Shown here in pieces: positions 27,828 through 36,451 of a stretch of 42,620 nt of DNA; the stretch's first letter is position 1; each line of letters starts with the position of its first letter. The stretch is taken from NCBI GenBank assembly GCA_964635065.1, contig CAZWMK010000008.1, positions 1 to 42,620 of the forward strand, read 5' to 3'. This DNA is from CAZWMK01 sp964635065. GTDB lineage: Bacteria > Pseudomonadota > Alphaproteobacteria > Sphingomonadales > Sphingomonadaceae. The notes beneath the pieces are model-generated. The model saw only the letters and a list, made by a program, of their open reading frames with translations, made no database searches and had not been told where the DNA came from. A program made the position numbers and the translations under genes.

Positions 27828-28508
27828 ATGCTGAATGACCAGATGACACAGGCGGGCGACGCCGCTGCGGCCATGGCATCGCCGCGTGCGACGCCCCCTG
27901 TGCGGCGCAGGCGTTCGCCCGAACGCATCCGCAAACAGCAGGCCACGCGGCTCCAGCTTCTTGAAGCGGCAGGCCGGGTGATCGGCGAACATGGCTATGC
28001 CGGCTGCACGATCGGGCGTGTGGCGGCCCATGCCAAGGTCGCGCACGGTTCGGTCTATCTGCATTTTGCATCGCAGCAGGCGCTGTTTGATGAAGTGCTA
28101 CCGACGCTGGGCCAGCGCATGCTGGAAAGCCTGCACGACGCGGTGCGCGACAGCGTCGATGTCCTTGACCTTGAACGGCGCGGTCTGGAAGCGAACTTCG
28201 CTTACCTTGCGGCGAACAGTCATATGCACCGTGTGTTTTTCGAGGCGGAGCAGTTCGCCCCTGCCGCCTATCGTCGCTACAGCGACATGCTGGCCGCCAG
28301 CTATGCCCGTTCGCTGGTGCGCAGCCTGCCCGAGGGACGGTTCCGGGGGGACGAGATGCTGAGCGTCGCCAACATGCTGATGGGTGTGCGCACGCAGCTA
28401 TTGAAGCGCTATGCCACGCAGCATTGTTCGATCGTCACCCTGCCGGGCAGCGTGATCGGGACTTATCTCAAATTCGTTGGACAAGGCCTGCTGGGCCAGC
28501 AGGCCTGA
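27828..28508 (+). CDS. TetR-family transcriptional regulator
   Basis: A 226-aa regulator. A basic Pro/Arg tail (about residues 20-38) comes before the DNA-binding domain RLQLLEAAGRVIGEHGYAGCTIGRVAAHAKVAHGSVYLHFASQQALFDEV. The ligand domain contains RVFFEAEQFAPAAYRRYSDM. It follows the acyl-CoA ligase by 19 bases and likely senses its CoA product, as many TetR/FadR-like repressors do (inference). It is convergent with the NTF2-fold gene at 28563. Confidence 0.9.
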   Translation: MLNDQMTQAGDAAAAMASPRATPPVRRRRSPERIRKQQATRLQLLEAAGRVIGEHGYAGCTIGRVAAHAKVAHGSVYLHFASQQALFDEVLPTLGQRMLESLHDAVRDSVDVLDLERRGLEANFAYLAANSHMHRVFFEAEQFAPAAYRRYSDMLAASYARSLVRSLPEGRFRGDEMLSVANMLMGVRTQLLKRYATQHCSIVTLPGSVIGTYLKFVGQGLLGQQA

Positions 28509-28523
28509 AAGATGGGGTCGGGG

Positions 28524-28540
28524 GGCGCGCAGGACGCGCC
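28524..28540. repeat. G+C-rich hairpin between convergent TetR and NTF2-fold genes
   Basis: GGCGCG (28524-28529) pairs with CGCGCC (28535-28540) over a 5-base loop, in the 54-base gap between the two stop codons. There is no T-run on either side, so it is at best a weak terminator. Confidence 0.3.
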
Positions 28541-28562
28541 ACTCCCCTTCGCCCCCGTCAGT

Positions 28563-29072
28563 TCAGGCGGCCTTTATGGCGTAAACCGGATCGCTCTTGC
28601 CCCATTTTCCGGTCGCAAATGGCGCATTGCCCGGATCGGTCACGGCCTGCCCGCGCGCCCAGTCCTGCACGAACACGCGCGACTTGATTTTCCAGCGGCC
28701 GTCACGGCGTTCATAGGCATCGATATAGCGCCCGCCGGTGATGACATCATGCCCGCCGGCCTTCACGGTCGCGATGGCATAGCTTTCGCCGACAGCATGG
28801 TCGCCATTGATCTCGACCCAGTGGTTGGCGACCGAATGGAAGCAGTAATCGAGGTTTTTGCTGACGAATTCGGTGATTTCGCGCGCGAAGCGCTGTCCAC
28901 TGCCGTTGACGACACCCGTGACAACGACGGAATCGTCATGGAAAAGCGAAGCAAGCAGTTCGGGGTCGGCGCGGTCGACACCGCGGCCATAGGCGCCGAC
29001 AAGATCGGCAATCGCCTGACGCGACAAAATGGCATCAACTTCGGCAAGGGTCTGATCCTGGGCCACGGTCAA
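28563..29072 (-). CDS. NTF2/SnoaL-fold protein (copy 2 of a local subfamily)
   Basis: A 169-aa cone-fold protein. Y28 and D33 (GAYGRGVDRAD) and H79 (CFHSVANHW) match the Tyr-x4-Asp...His pattern of SnoaL-like dehydratases. ITGGRYIDAYERRDGRWKIKSRVFVQDW is shared nearly motif for motif with the proteins at 9667 and 42111. The start is TTG at 29072 or GTG at 29066; both follow AAGGAG and neither has an ATG alternative. It lies 35 bases after the CYP101-like P450, on the same strand, so it probably acts on the P450 product. Confidence 0.84.
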   Translation of the reverse strand: MTVAQDQTLAEVDAILSRQAIADLVGAYGRGVDRADPELLASLFHDDSVVVTGVVNGSGQRFAREITEFVSKNLDYCFHSVANHWVEINGDHAVGESYAIATVKAGGHDVITGGRYIDAYERRDGRWKIKSRVFVQDWARGQAVTDPGNAPFATGKWGKSDPVYAIKAA

Positions 29073-29107
29073 CGTCTCCTTGATAACTCAGCTATGGCTC
29101 ACCGGTT

Positions 29108-30367
29108 TTATCCGGCTGTTGAAGTCGGGCAGCGGGTGGATGCCACATCCCACACCAGCGGCAACCGGGTGACGCAACCGACGATGCCGCCATTCAGTTC
29201 GACCCGGTCATCGGGATCGATCGCAAAATCGGGGATGCGCGCCATCCATTCCTCCAGCGTCACGCGCAGTTCGGTCCGCGCGAGCATCGCGCCGGGACAG
29301 CGGTGCGCGCCGTTGCCGAAGGTGGAATGCAGACTGCTGGCGCGGTGGAAATCGACACGCAGCGGGTCGTCATGCTCGCGGTCGTCAAGGCCGTGCAGCG
29401 GTCCGGGCAGGATCATCATGTCGCCCGCTTTCAGCAACACGCCTTCATAGGCGTAATCCTCGACAACGAGGCGACCATTGATCACGATCGGGAAACGGCG
29501 CAGAAACTCTTCGACCGCCGACGGGATAAGCGACGGATCGTCCTTCAGTTGCTGGCGATGGTCTGGATTGCGGGCCAGAAACAGCAGCATGAAGCCGAGG
29601 AAGGACACCACCGTGTCCATGCCGCCGATCAGCACCTGCGTGCAGAGCTCGGTCGCCTCCTCGATGGTCAGCGGGCGGCCATTCACTTCGCCGTTGATCA
29701 TGTTGCTGAGCAGGTCATCGCCGGGATTGGCGCGGCGTTCGGCGATATAGGGGCGCAGATAGCCTGCAAAGCGCTCCATCACTTCAGGCGGGCTCATCGT
29801 GCCATCGGGCCGGTTGATCTGGTCGGCCCAGGGTTTCAGGATTTTTGCGTCCTCGACCGGCAGGTTCACGATCTGCATGAAGATGCCGATTGGCAGCACC
29901 TCGGCGAAATCATGGATGAATTCGCATTTGCCGTTGGCCTTGAACGATTCGATGGTGGCGACCACCAGTTCCCGCACCTTGGGTTCGATGCGCTGCACCG
30001 CCTTTGGCGACAGGCCCGCGTTCAAAAGCGCGCGATAGGGCCGGTGTTCGGGCGGGTCGAGCGTGGTCGGCAGCACCTTGATCTGGTCGCCGCGTTCGCG
30101 GGGCACGATGATGCATTTCGACGAAAAATGGGCATAGTCGGCGAACATCGCGGCGATGTCCTTGCCACGCAGCGCGATCCAGTGGCCGCCATTCGCGGTC
30201 GTCCAGACGATGTCGGCGGGCGCGCTGTCCTGCAACGCCTTCCATGCGCCCTGAAAATCGGTATCCGCGCCGGGCGGGGCATACATGTCGAAATCGACGA
30301 CAAGCGACGGCGGCACATGCGCAGGCAGCCCATTGTCCACGACGGTGGTGGCTACGTTCATATCCAA
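29108..30367 (-). CDS. Cytochrome P450, CYP101 (P450cam)-like
   Basis: A 419-aa soluble bacterial P450. It tracks P450cam almost without gaps: HVPPSLVVDFDMY, NGGHWIALRG, HFSSKCIIVPRE, DPPEHRPYRAL, DQINRPDGTM, and GGMDTVVSFLGF with D251 and T252. The heme segment FGNGAHRCPGAMLAR has C357; these are the same residue numbers as in P450cam. The camphor pocket differs: positions 87, 96, 98 and 247 read Ile, Ile, Val and Ile, so Tyr96, which hydrogen-bonds camphor, is absent. It should hydroxylate another, probably apolar, cyclic substrate. GGGAGG precedes the ATG. No ferredoxin gene is near. A VOC protein gene is divergent from it. Confidence 0.93.
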   Translation of the reverse strand: MDMNVATTVVDNGLPAHVPPSLVVDFDMYAPPGADTDFQGAWKALQDSAPADIVWTTANGGHWIALRGKDIAAMFADYAHFSSKCIIVPRERGDQIKVLPTTLDPPEHRPYRALLNAGLSPKAVQRIEPKVRELVVATIESFKANGKCEFIHDFAEVLPIGIFMQIVNLPVEDAKILKPWADQINRPDGTMSPPEVMERFAGYLRPYIAERRANPGDDLLSNMINGEVNGRPLTIEEATELCTQVLIGGMDTVVSFLGFMLLFLARNPDHRQQLKDDPSLIPSAVEEFLRRFPIVINGRLVVEDYAYEGVLLKAGDMMILPGPLHGLDDREHDDPLRVDFHRASSLHSTFGNGAHRCPGAMLARTELRVTLEEWMARIPDFAIDPDDRVELNGGIVGCVTRLPLVWDVASTRCPTSTAG

Positions 30368-30377
30368 AACCTCCCCT

Positions 30378-30394
30378 CATGACATTTCGTCATG
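30378..30394. promoter_or_regulatory. Inverted repeat in the P450/VOC divergent promoter region
   Basis: CATGAC-ATTTC-GTCATG is exact, centred 19 bases upstream of the P450 start. A protein bound here would overlap the P450 ribosome-binding and leader region. It has the size of a TetR-type operator. Confidence 0.4.
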
Positions 30395-30405
30395 GTGACG
30401 CAACT

Positions 30406-30420
30406 TTGACGCGCGTCCAA
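30406..30420 (+). promoter_or_regulatory. Shared 15-base promoter element (copy 1)
   Basis: TTGACGCGCGTCCAA here matches TTGACACTCGTCCAA at 41527 in 13 of 15 positions. Both copies lie in the gap between a minus-strand P450 gene and a plus-strand gene. It contains the palindrome GACGCGCGTC (30408-30417). Confidence 0.45.
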
Positions 30421-30503
30421 TCTTGTAATTTGGGTATGCCTGTGGCCTTGTCCTGTCAACAGTGCGCTGCAAAGGTGCCTGCCAATTTTGGGGAGAGATG
30501 TGC

Positions 30504-31019
30504 ATGACGTTGAATAACCAGTATTTCCAGTTCTGCATGCTGGTCGAAGATCTTGATGCTGCGATGAATCACTGGATCAAGACCACGAACGTCGGTCCCT
30601 TTTTCGTCATCCCGCATGTCAAGGTGCAGGGCTATCGTTATCGCGGCACGCCGGGGACGCTCGATTTCTCCGGCGCGCTTGCCCAGGCCGGGCCAATGCA
30701 GATCGAACTGATCCAGCAGCATTGCGACAGCCCGTCCGCCTATCGCGATACCTTTCCGAAAGGGCAGGAAGGTTTCCACCACCTTTGCACCTTCATCGAC
30801 GATTATGATGCCGAAGTCGCGCGCTATGCCGCGCTTGGTGCGCCGGTTGCGCATGAGGGCGTGTTTGGCGACATGCGTTTCGCCTATGTCGATACCCGCC
30901 CGACGCTGGGCTTCATGACCGAGATCATCGAGGACCGCCCGTCGATCCGGGATGCCTTCAAGCGCGTGTCGGATGCCGCCGTCAACTGGGACGGCCGCGA
31001 CCCGATCCGCCTGCTCTGA
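30504..31019 (+). CDS. VOC / glyoxalase-like protein (Glyoxalase_4 type)
   Basis: A 171-aa vicinal-oxygen-chelate protein. Expected metal ligands are Q9 (QFCMLVEDLD), E68 (MQIELIQQH), H92 or H93 (GFHHLCTF) and a C-terminal Glu in GFMTEIIED; the first is Gln rather than the commoner His, as in human glyoxalase I. The family includes methylmalonyl-CoA epimerase and many uncharacterised catabolic proteins. Start ATG 30504 is 8 bases after GGGAG; ATG 30498 is also possible. It is divergent from the P450cam-like gene and probably in its regulon. The reaction is not known. Confidence 0.86.
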   Translation: MTLNNQYFQFCMLVEDLDAAMNHWIKTTNVGPFFVIPHVKVQGYRYRGTPGTLDFSGALAQAGPMQIELIQQHCDSPSAYRDTFPKGQEGFHHLCTFIDDYDAEVARYAALGAPVAHEGVFGDMRFAYVDTRPTLGFMTEIIEDRPSIRDAFKRVSDAAVNWDGRDPIRLL

Positions 31020-31070
31020 TCGGCGGGGCAGGGCGCAGGCAAGCACCGCGCGCCCTGCCCATGATTTGCA

Positions 31071-32231
31071 TCAGGCCAGCGTGCCGAGATCGGCGGCGAC
31101 GAAGGGCAGCAGATCCTCGAAACGGCCGGTGCGCACCTTGTCGGCCCATGCCGGGTCCGAGATCAGCGCGCGGCCGATCGCCACCATGTCGAAATCGCCG
31201 CGATTGAACATCGCCATCAGCCGGTCGAGGCTGGCCGGTTTCGCACCAGCGCCCGAGAAGAAGGTCGCCGTCATGTCGGCATCGAGGCTGACCGAGCCGA
31301 CCGACATCGTGGGTTTGCCCGACAGTTTCTTGATCCAGCCGGCAAGGTTGAGGTCGGTGCCGAATTCGGTTTCCCAGAAACGGCGCTGCGACGCATGGAA
31401 CATGTCAACGCCGGCTTCGGCCAGCGGGTCGAGAATCTGTTCCAGTTCCTGCGGCGTGTCGGCCAGTTTCGCGTCGTAATTCGCCAGCTTCCATTGCGAC
31501 AGGCGCAGGATGATCGGAAAATCGGGCCGGGTGCGACGGCGGATTTCAGCCACTACTTCGGCGGCGAAGCGCGACCGGGCCGCAATGCTGCCGCCATAGC
31601 CGTCGGTGCGCAGGTTGGTGACCTTCCACAGGAACTGGTCGATGAGATAGCCATGCGCACCATGCAGCTCGACGCCATCGAAGCCAAGCTCCATCGCGGA
31701 TTGCGCGGCCGTTGCATAAGCCTCGATCACGGCATCGATATCCGCCTGCGTCATCGGCGTACCGAGCTTTTCCGGCATGGTGCCGATGCCTGCGGCCATG
31801 CCGGATGGGCCGACCATGCGTGGCTCCAGCGTGCCTTCCTCGTCATAGACATTTTCAAGCTTGGGCTTGATCGTCTGGCCGACGTGCCAGAGCTGCGGCA
31901 CGATCTTTCCGCCCGCGGCATGGACTTCGGCCGCAACATGCTGCCAGCCGGCCAGTGCATCGTCGCCGTAGAAGCGCGGGGCGTTTTCTTCGTTCGACGC
32001 GCCGGCATGGGGAATCCACGTGCCTTCGGTGATGATGAGGCCGACGCCGTTTTCGGCGCGCTTGCGGTAATAGGCCGCAACATCAGCCCCAGGCACGCCG
32101 CCCGGCGAAAAACAGCGTGTCATCGGCGCCATGGCGATACGGTTTTTCACCGTCATGCTGCCAAGCGTGAAGGGCGTGAACAGCGGCGCGACGCTCTCGG
32201 CGCTGTCGGTGGCGAAAGCAGTTGATGCCAT
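31071..32231 (-). CDS. NADH:flavin oxidoreductase, Old Yellow Enzyme family
   Basis: A 386-aa single-domain FMN TIM-barrel enzyme that reduces activated C=C bonds of enones with NAD(P)H. Features: LFTPFTLGSMTVKNRIAMAPMTR, LWHVGQTIKP, MVGPSGM, the His pair in HGAHGYLIDQFLW that binds the substrate carbonyl, and NLRTDGYGGSIAARSRFA. GGGAGGA precedes ATG 32231; upstream extensions to 32435 do not fit. It lacks the Fe-S and FAD parts of the enzyme at 11028, so the window holds two types of ene-reductase. It is convergent with the VOC gene. Confidence 0.92.
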   Translation of the reverse strand: MASTAFATDSAESVAPLFTPFTLGSMTVKNRIAMAPMTRCFSPGGVPGADVAAYYRKRAENGVGLIITEGTWIPHAGASNEENAPRFYGDDALAGWQHVAAEVHAAGGKIVPQLWHVGQTIKPKLENVYDEEGTLEPRMVGPSGMAAGIGTMPEKLGTPMTQADIDAVIEAYATAAQSAMELGFDGVELHGAHGYLIDQFLWKVTNLRTDGYGGSIAARSRFAAEVVAEIRRRTRPDFPIILRLSQWKLANYDAKLADTPQELEQILDPLAEAGVDMFHASQRRFWETEFGTDLNLAGWIKKLSGKPTMSVGSVSLDADMTATFFSGAGAKPASLDRLMAMFNRGDFDMVAIGRALISDPAWADKVRTGRFEDLLPFVAADLGTLA

Positions 32232-32323
32232 GCAGAAATCCTCCCAAGATTTTGATCTGGCCAAGGCATAGCGTGCATGATCGCGCGTGGCGAGGCGTTG
32301 CAATTCAGGCCGTGTCATTTCCC

Positions 32324-32340
32324 TGCAGTGATTTGCAGTG
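32324..32340. repeat. Direct repeat in the OYE / CYTH-CHAD promoter region
   Basis: TGCAGTG occurs at 32324-32330 and 32334-32340, ten bases apart, i.e. one helix turn. This is compatible with two regulator half-sites. The rest of the 145-base gap has no feature I can name. Confidence 0.3.
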
Positions 32341-32376
32341 GTATATGTTGTGGAAATCCGGCTTTCAGCAAACGGA

Positions 32377-33975
32377 ATGGTGACCCGCATGACGGACGCA
32401 GGGCACAGTGCAGGCGACAGCGAAACCGAGGTCAAGCTCGAGGCCAGTCATGCCATGCTGGCGGCGCTCAGGACCAACCCCGCGCTTGCAGCGCCCGGAC
32501 GCACGATCCGTCTTCATGCTTGCTACTATGACACTGCGGATGGCCGTTTGTCGGCTGCGGGTGCAGCGTTGCGGGTGCGGACGTCGGACCGCGGTCACGA
32601 GCAGACCTTCAAGGTGCCGGGGCCAGCAGGCAGTGGCCTCAGACGTCACGAATGGTCCGTCAGCCTGCCGGATGGAACCCTTGCGCCGGGCGTGCTGCCG
32701 GATGCCGCGCGCGCCCGTCTGGATGCCCTGACCGCAGGCGCGCCTTTGCTGCTGCGCTTCACGGTCGACGTCATGCGCGAACTGCGACTTTTGACACTGG
32801 ACGATGCAGAGATCGAAGTCGCCTTTGACGAAGGTCGGGTGGCGGCATCGGGCCGCGAATCACTTTTCTGCGAGCTTGAACTCGAATGCCGGGCGGGTGC
32901 GCCAGCGGCGCTGTTCCGGCTGGCGCGGGCCTTGCCGCTGGGGCCGGGCCTGCACTGGTCGCTGACAACCAAGGCCGCGCGCGGTCACGCCCTTCTGGCG
33001 GATGGCGCGGAAGGCAGGGCAAGCGGGAACAGGTCGGTCCCGCTCGATGCGGCGATGACGGCGGGCGATGCCTTTGCAGCGATTGTCTGGCATTGCCTTG
33101 CGCAGTTCCTTGCCCAGTATCGCCTGGCGGTCGAACGCGACACCGAAGCCTTGCACCAGACGCGCATTGCACTGCGCCGCCTGCGCACGGCCTTTTCCGT
33201 GTTCAAGCCGCTTATGGATCAGGACATGGCCGACGTGCTGCGTGCCGAGTTTCGGGCGGTGGCAGCGGCAACCGGCCCGGCCCGCGATCTTGATGTTCTG
33301 ATCCGTCACGTCGCGCGCGCGGACGACAGCATATTGCCGCGCGATCTGCGCGACGAATTGCTGCCTTATCTCCGGCGACGGCGGCGCGATGCCTATGGGC
33401 GTGCTGTTGCGGTGCTCGACGGTCCGGCGTTGCAGCATCTGCTGTTCGATACGATGCTCTGGCTGGAAACGGGTGATTGGCGGCACAGCGCGCCCGCGCG
33501 CGAACCGGTGCTGGCGTTTGTCGCGCGGATTCTGCCAAGGCGCCGTCGCAAGTTGGCGAAGGCTGCCGGGCATCTGGCGAAGATGACGCCTGCGGCACGC
33601 CACCGCCTGCGCATTGCGGGCAAGAAACTGCGCTACACTATCGAGGCCCTGGACAGCCTGTTCACGAAAACCGCGCAGCGGGCACGGATGGGCGAGTTGA
33701 CCGAAGCCCTGGCGCAGGTCCAGTCTGCACTGGGCACCCTGAACGACATGGAAAATGTACGCAATGCGCCTCTGCTTGGCTCGTCACGGATCGAACCGAT
33801 TCGCCGCGCACGGCTGAGCGCGGCGTTGACCCATGTTCTGACGGCGCATGATGCACGCGATGTCACCCTTCTCGCCCGGGCGGAACAGGCATTGCAGACG
33901 ATTGCGGCCGTGCGGCGTTTCTGGCCGAAAGAGGCGGATCAAGCGCGATCACCGTCACCTGTCACAGACGGCTGA
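32377..33975 (+). CDS. CYTH-CHAD domain protein (inorganic triphosphatase-like)
   Basis: Two domains. The N-terminal CYTH tunnel domain has the signature ETEVKLE (ExExK), paired R/K strands (ALRVRTSDRGHEQTFKV) and RRHEWSV. It is followed by a C-terminal CHAD helical domain rich in His/Arg (LHQTRIALRRLRTAFSVF, RDLDVLIRH, RHRLRIAGKKLRYTIEAL). YgiF-type members hydrolyse inorganic triphosphate, and CHAD binds polyphosphate. The frame extends to 32338; ATG 32377 or 32389 places ExExK near the N-terminus, with no strong ribosome site for either. Its last 14 bases overlap the end of the convergent patatin gene. Confidence 0.88.
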   Translation: MVTRMTDAGHSAGDSETEVKLEASHAMLAALRTNPALAAPGRTIRLHACYYDTADGRLSAAGAALRVRTSDRGHEQTFKVPGPAGSGLRRHEWSVSLPDGTLAPGVLPDAARARLDALTAGAPLLLRFTVDVMRELRLLTLDDAEIEVAFDEGRVAASGRESLFCELELECRAGAPAALFRLARALPLGPGLHWSLTTKAARGHALLADGAEGRASGNRSVPLDAAMTAGDAFAAIVWHCLAQFLAQYRLAVERDTEALHQTRIALRRLRTAFSVFKPLMDQDMADVLRAEFRAVAAATGPARDLDVLIRHVARADDSILPRDLRDELLPYLRRRRRDAYGRAVAVLDGPALQHLLFDTMLWLETGDWRHSAPAREPVLAFVARILPRRRRKLAKAAGHLAKMTPAARHRLRIAGKKLRYTIEALDSLFTKTAQRARMGELTEALAQVQSALGTLNDMENVRNAPLLGSSRIEPIRRARLSAALTHVLTAHDARDVTLLARAEQALQTIAAVRRFWPKEADQARSPSPVTDG

Positions 33976-36415
33976 CCTGCGTGTCGAGGGAGGAAATGAG
34001 GTCGGCCGCGGTTTTCAGATGGGCGCGTTCGGCATTCAGGACCGCCATGAAGCCGCGTTTCTTGAGACCGGCCAGCAGGCCCGCAGGCAGCGGATGATAG
34101 GGATCGGCGGCGCGGGCAACGATGTCGATCAACCGGTCGACGGCGTGCATTCGTCCCCACAGAAAGTCATTCTCGCGCGTGGTCCGGCTCAGGAAACCGC
34201 CGAAACCGGCAACGCTGCCACCCATCAGCACCGGCCTGCCATCGTCGCGTTTCAGCGCGGTCGAATCGTCCGGGCTGATGCGGTCGATCAGGATTTCCTC
34301 GATCGGACCGGCGCGCAGAGACAGGGCGCTGATGACGGGTCTTAAAAGAATGTCCCAGTAGAAATAGCCAAGATAACCGGTCAACATGTCGCGGCGGCAG
34401 GCCGCGCCAATGGCGGCCATGCGGGGCGATGTCAGCACCTGGTCCATGTCGGCATTGGCGCTGGCGATCTGGCTGGCGTCGCCAAGGCGGGCGATCACCT
34501 GGCTGATCGCGGTATTGTGCGCGTCAAGCCAGGTGGCGAGATCAGGATGGCCGGTTTCGGGCGTGCCGAACATCCGGCGGACAGCGGCTGTCGTTTCATC
34601 GTCGAGGAAGGTAAAGCGCTCCTGCTCGGAGAGCTGGTCGAGGCAGGCATGAATGTCCGCCTTGATGGCATCAAGCATCGCGGCATCGGTCGTGCAGTAG
34701 CCCGGTTGTTCGAGACGGCTGTAAAGAGCGTTCAGTTCATGCAGGACGAAATTGATGCGCCGTTTCTTGTAGTCCACGCCAAAAGCGATGATGAACTGCG
34801 CGAAGGTCGGCATGTCGATCGTGGTTCTGGCGTCGTCCGGGACGTGGTAGCTCTGACACAGAACGCCATTGTGATGCGCCCAGGCCTCGATGGCATGTTG
34901 CAGCCAGATGCCATGCGGCGAATCGGGCGGTGCGCCACAGATGTGGCACAGCATGGCGACAAGAAAATCGACGCCCTCCATGATCAGCGTGCGCATCCAC
35001 TGGTCATAGACCAGCGCATTGTCAGCCATGAGATTGCTGGATGTCAGGCGCCAGTGCTGAAGCTGTTCGACGGTGAAGGACTGGTTGATACCGCCTGCGG
35101 TCGCAGTGTCGATCATGTGCGCGACCTTGGGCCGGACGGTCAGGATGGCGGCTTTCAGGCGGCGGACCTGCTTGTTGTAGCGGCTGATTTCCGCCAGTTC
35201 GTCATGCATCGGTTCCTGCCGGGGGAGGTCGGACAGTGCGCCGCGCAGTGTGGTGAAGAAGCCGGGTACCGCGCTGCTGGTTGTGGCGATGTCGCCCAGA
35301 CCCGATTTGCCGGGATGGGGATCGATGAAAACCAGCCGCCGGTCGATTTCGCGAAAGGCGCTGTGCGTGCGGATCATCTCGACGGTCGCCATTACCGGCT
35401 TGTTGTCGAGGATGCTGCCATCCAGCAGCACGAGATCTTCGGCAGTTGCGCCCGGTGGCAGGCTTTCGGCGAGAAAGGCCGCGCGACCCGGCCAGCCTTC
35501 CTGCCGTGCTGCCAGCAGGCGGTCGATTTCCGCAATCTGCGCCGGCGGAAAGGCGCCAGGATAGGAGGCCGAGGCGCGCCCGGCAAAGGCGAGTGTCGGG
35601 ATATTGTCCGCGCCGAAATCGCTGTCGAGCGCCCCAGACTTGTGGTGCGTGCACGAAAAACGCAGCACATGCCGGTGTTCGCGTTCGTGCAGCAGCGGCG
35701 GATCATGGATGAAGATGCTGCGTTCGGACCCATGGAAATTGGTAACGGTCACCAGAAGATCGAGCCGCGTGCCCGATGGCATCAGCGACTGGGTGGCCTG
35801 TGCGGGGGTTCCCATGGCGGTCAGGCCGTCGAGCAGCAGCGTTGTGAGCTTGGGACCATCAAGAGGCGGTTTGAACCAGCGCGAGCGCATGAACACCGAC
35901 AGGCGCTCGCGCATTTCGCGGTTCGCAATGCCTGGTGGCAGTGCCTCGCGCCCCAGCCATGATAGCAGCGGCTGCAGGAGCGGCCAGAAATACCATTTGC
36001 TCCACATCCGCGCACGGGCTTCGGGCGCGAGCAGATCGAGCATGTCGGCTTTTTCCAGCCACATGTCGGTCAGGGGCTCGATATCGAGATCATGCGCCAG
36101 CGCCCGCGCTAGCGTGATACCGTTGATGCCCCCTGCCGACGCGCCGGCAATGACATCAACGATCACGCGCAGGTCAAGCGTGCTGCCGATCGTTTTCAGC
36201 AGATCGAAATAGACCGACAGCGTCGTCTCGGCTTCCCCCGGTGAGGGATGAATCCGATGGTCGGGATGCTGTTTTTCCGTGGCGCGGGGCGCGTCATGAT
36301 AGGCGCGCGACGCACGGATCAGGTTCAGCATCTCGCGGTTGATACCGTGCTGGTATATGGCAAGCGACACGCCGCCAAACAGCACGAGCGCCAGCCGCAG
36401 TTCCTTTTCCTTCAT
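33962..36415 (-). CDS. Long patatin-like phospholipase (DUF3376 type)
   Basis: An 817-aa protein. The N-terminal half carries a patatin lipase core: oxyanion loop LVLFGGVSLAIYQHGINREM (residues 11-30), nucleophile S93 in IAGASAGGINGI, and the dyad Asp D332 in LLDGSILDNKPV. The remaining 450 residues are the helical extension typical of this long bacterial patatin family (RRLVFIDPHPG, YLGYFYWDILLRPVI, WGRMHAVDRLI). There is no signal peptide; it probably acts on membrane lipids from the cytoplasm. It is the next gene after the P450 at 36505 on this strand, behind a 17-bp hairpin, and its end overlaps the CYTH-CHAD gene. Confidence 0.88.
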   Translation of the reverse strand: MKEKELRLALVLFGGVSLAIYQHGINREMLNLIRASRAYHDAPRATEKQHPDHRIHPSPGEAETTLSVYFDLLKTIGSTLDLRVIVDVIAGASAGGINGITLARALAHDLDIEPLTDMWLEKADMLDLLAPEARARMWSKWYFWPLLQPLLSWLGREALPPGIANREMRERLSVFMRSRWFKPPLDGPKLTTLLLDGLTAMGTPAQATQSLMPSGTRLDLLVTVTNFHGSERSIFIHDPPLLHEREHRHVLRFSCTHHKSGALDSDFGADNIPTLAFAGRASASYPGAFPPAQIAEIDRLLAARQEGWPGRAAFLAESLPPGATAEDLVLLDGSILDNKPVMATVEMIRTHSAFREIDRRLVFIDPHPGKSGLGDIATTSSAVPGFFTTLRGALSDLPRQEPMHDELAEISRYNKQVRRLKAAILTVRPKVAHMIDTATAGGINQSFTVEQLQHWRLTSSNLMADNALVYDQWMRTLIMEGVDFLVAMLCHICGAPPDSPHGIWLQHAIEAWAHHNGVLCQSYHVPDDARTTIDMPTFAQFIIAFGVDYKKRRINFVLHELNALYSRLEQPGYCTTDAAMLDAIKADIHACLDQLSEQERFTFLDDETTAAVRRMFGTPETGHPDLATWLDAHNTAISQVIARLGDASQIASANADMDQVLTSPRMAAIGAACRRDMLTGYLGYFYWDILLRPVISALSLRAGPIEEILIDRISPDDSTALKRDDGRPVLMGGSVAGFGGFLSRTTRENDFLWGRMHAVDRLIDIVARAADPYHPLPAGLLAGLKKRGFMAVLNAERAHLKTAADLISSLDTQVSRL

Positions 36416-36451
36416 CCGCGCCTCCCCGCCTTTCCGGTTTGTGCAAGTGCG

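Noticed and set aside
26060..27946. A 628-codon minus-strand frame over the acyl-CoA ligase
   Set aside because: The plus frame has all adenylate-forming motifs; the minus frame is low-complexity and has no ribosome site.
29303..30382. A 359-codon plus frame over the CYP101-like gene
   Set aside because: The minus-strand P450 aligns along its full length with P450cam, so the plus frame is a shadow.
34517..35962. A 481-codon plus frame over the patatin gene
   Set aside because: It is a mirror frame; the patatin has its Ser-Asp dyad and full-length family features.
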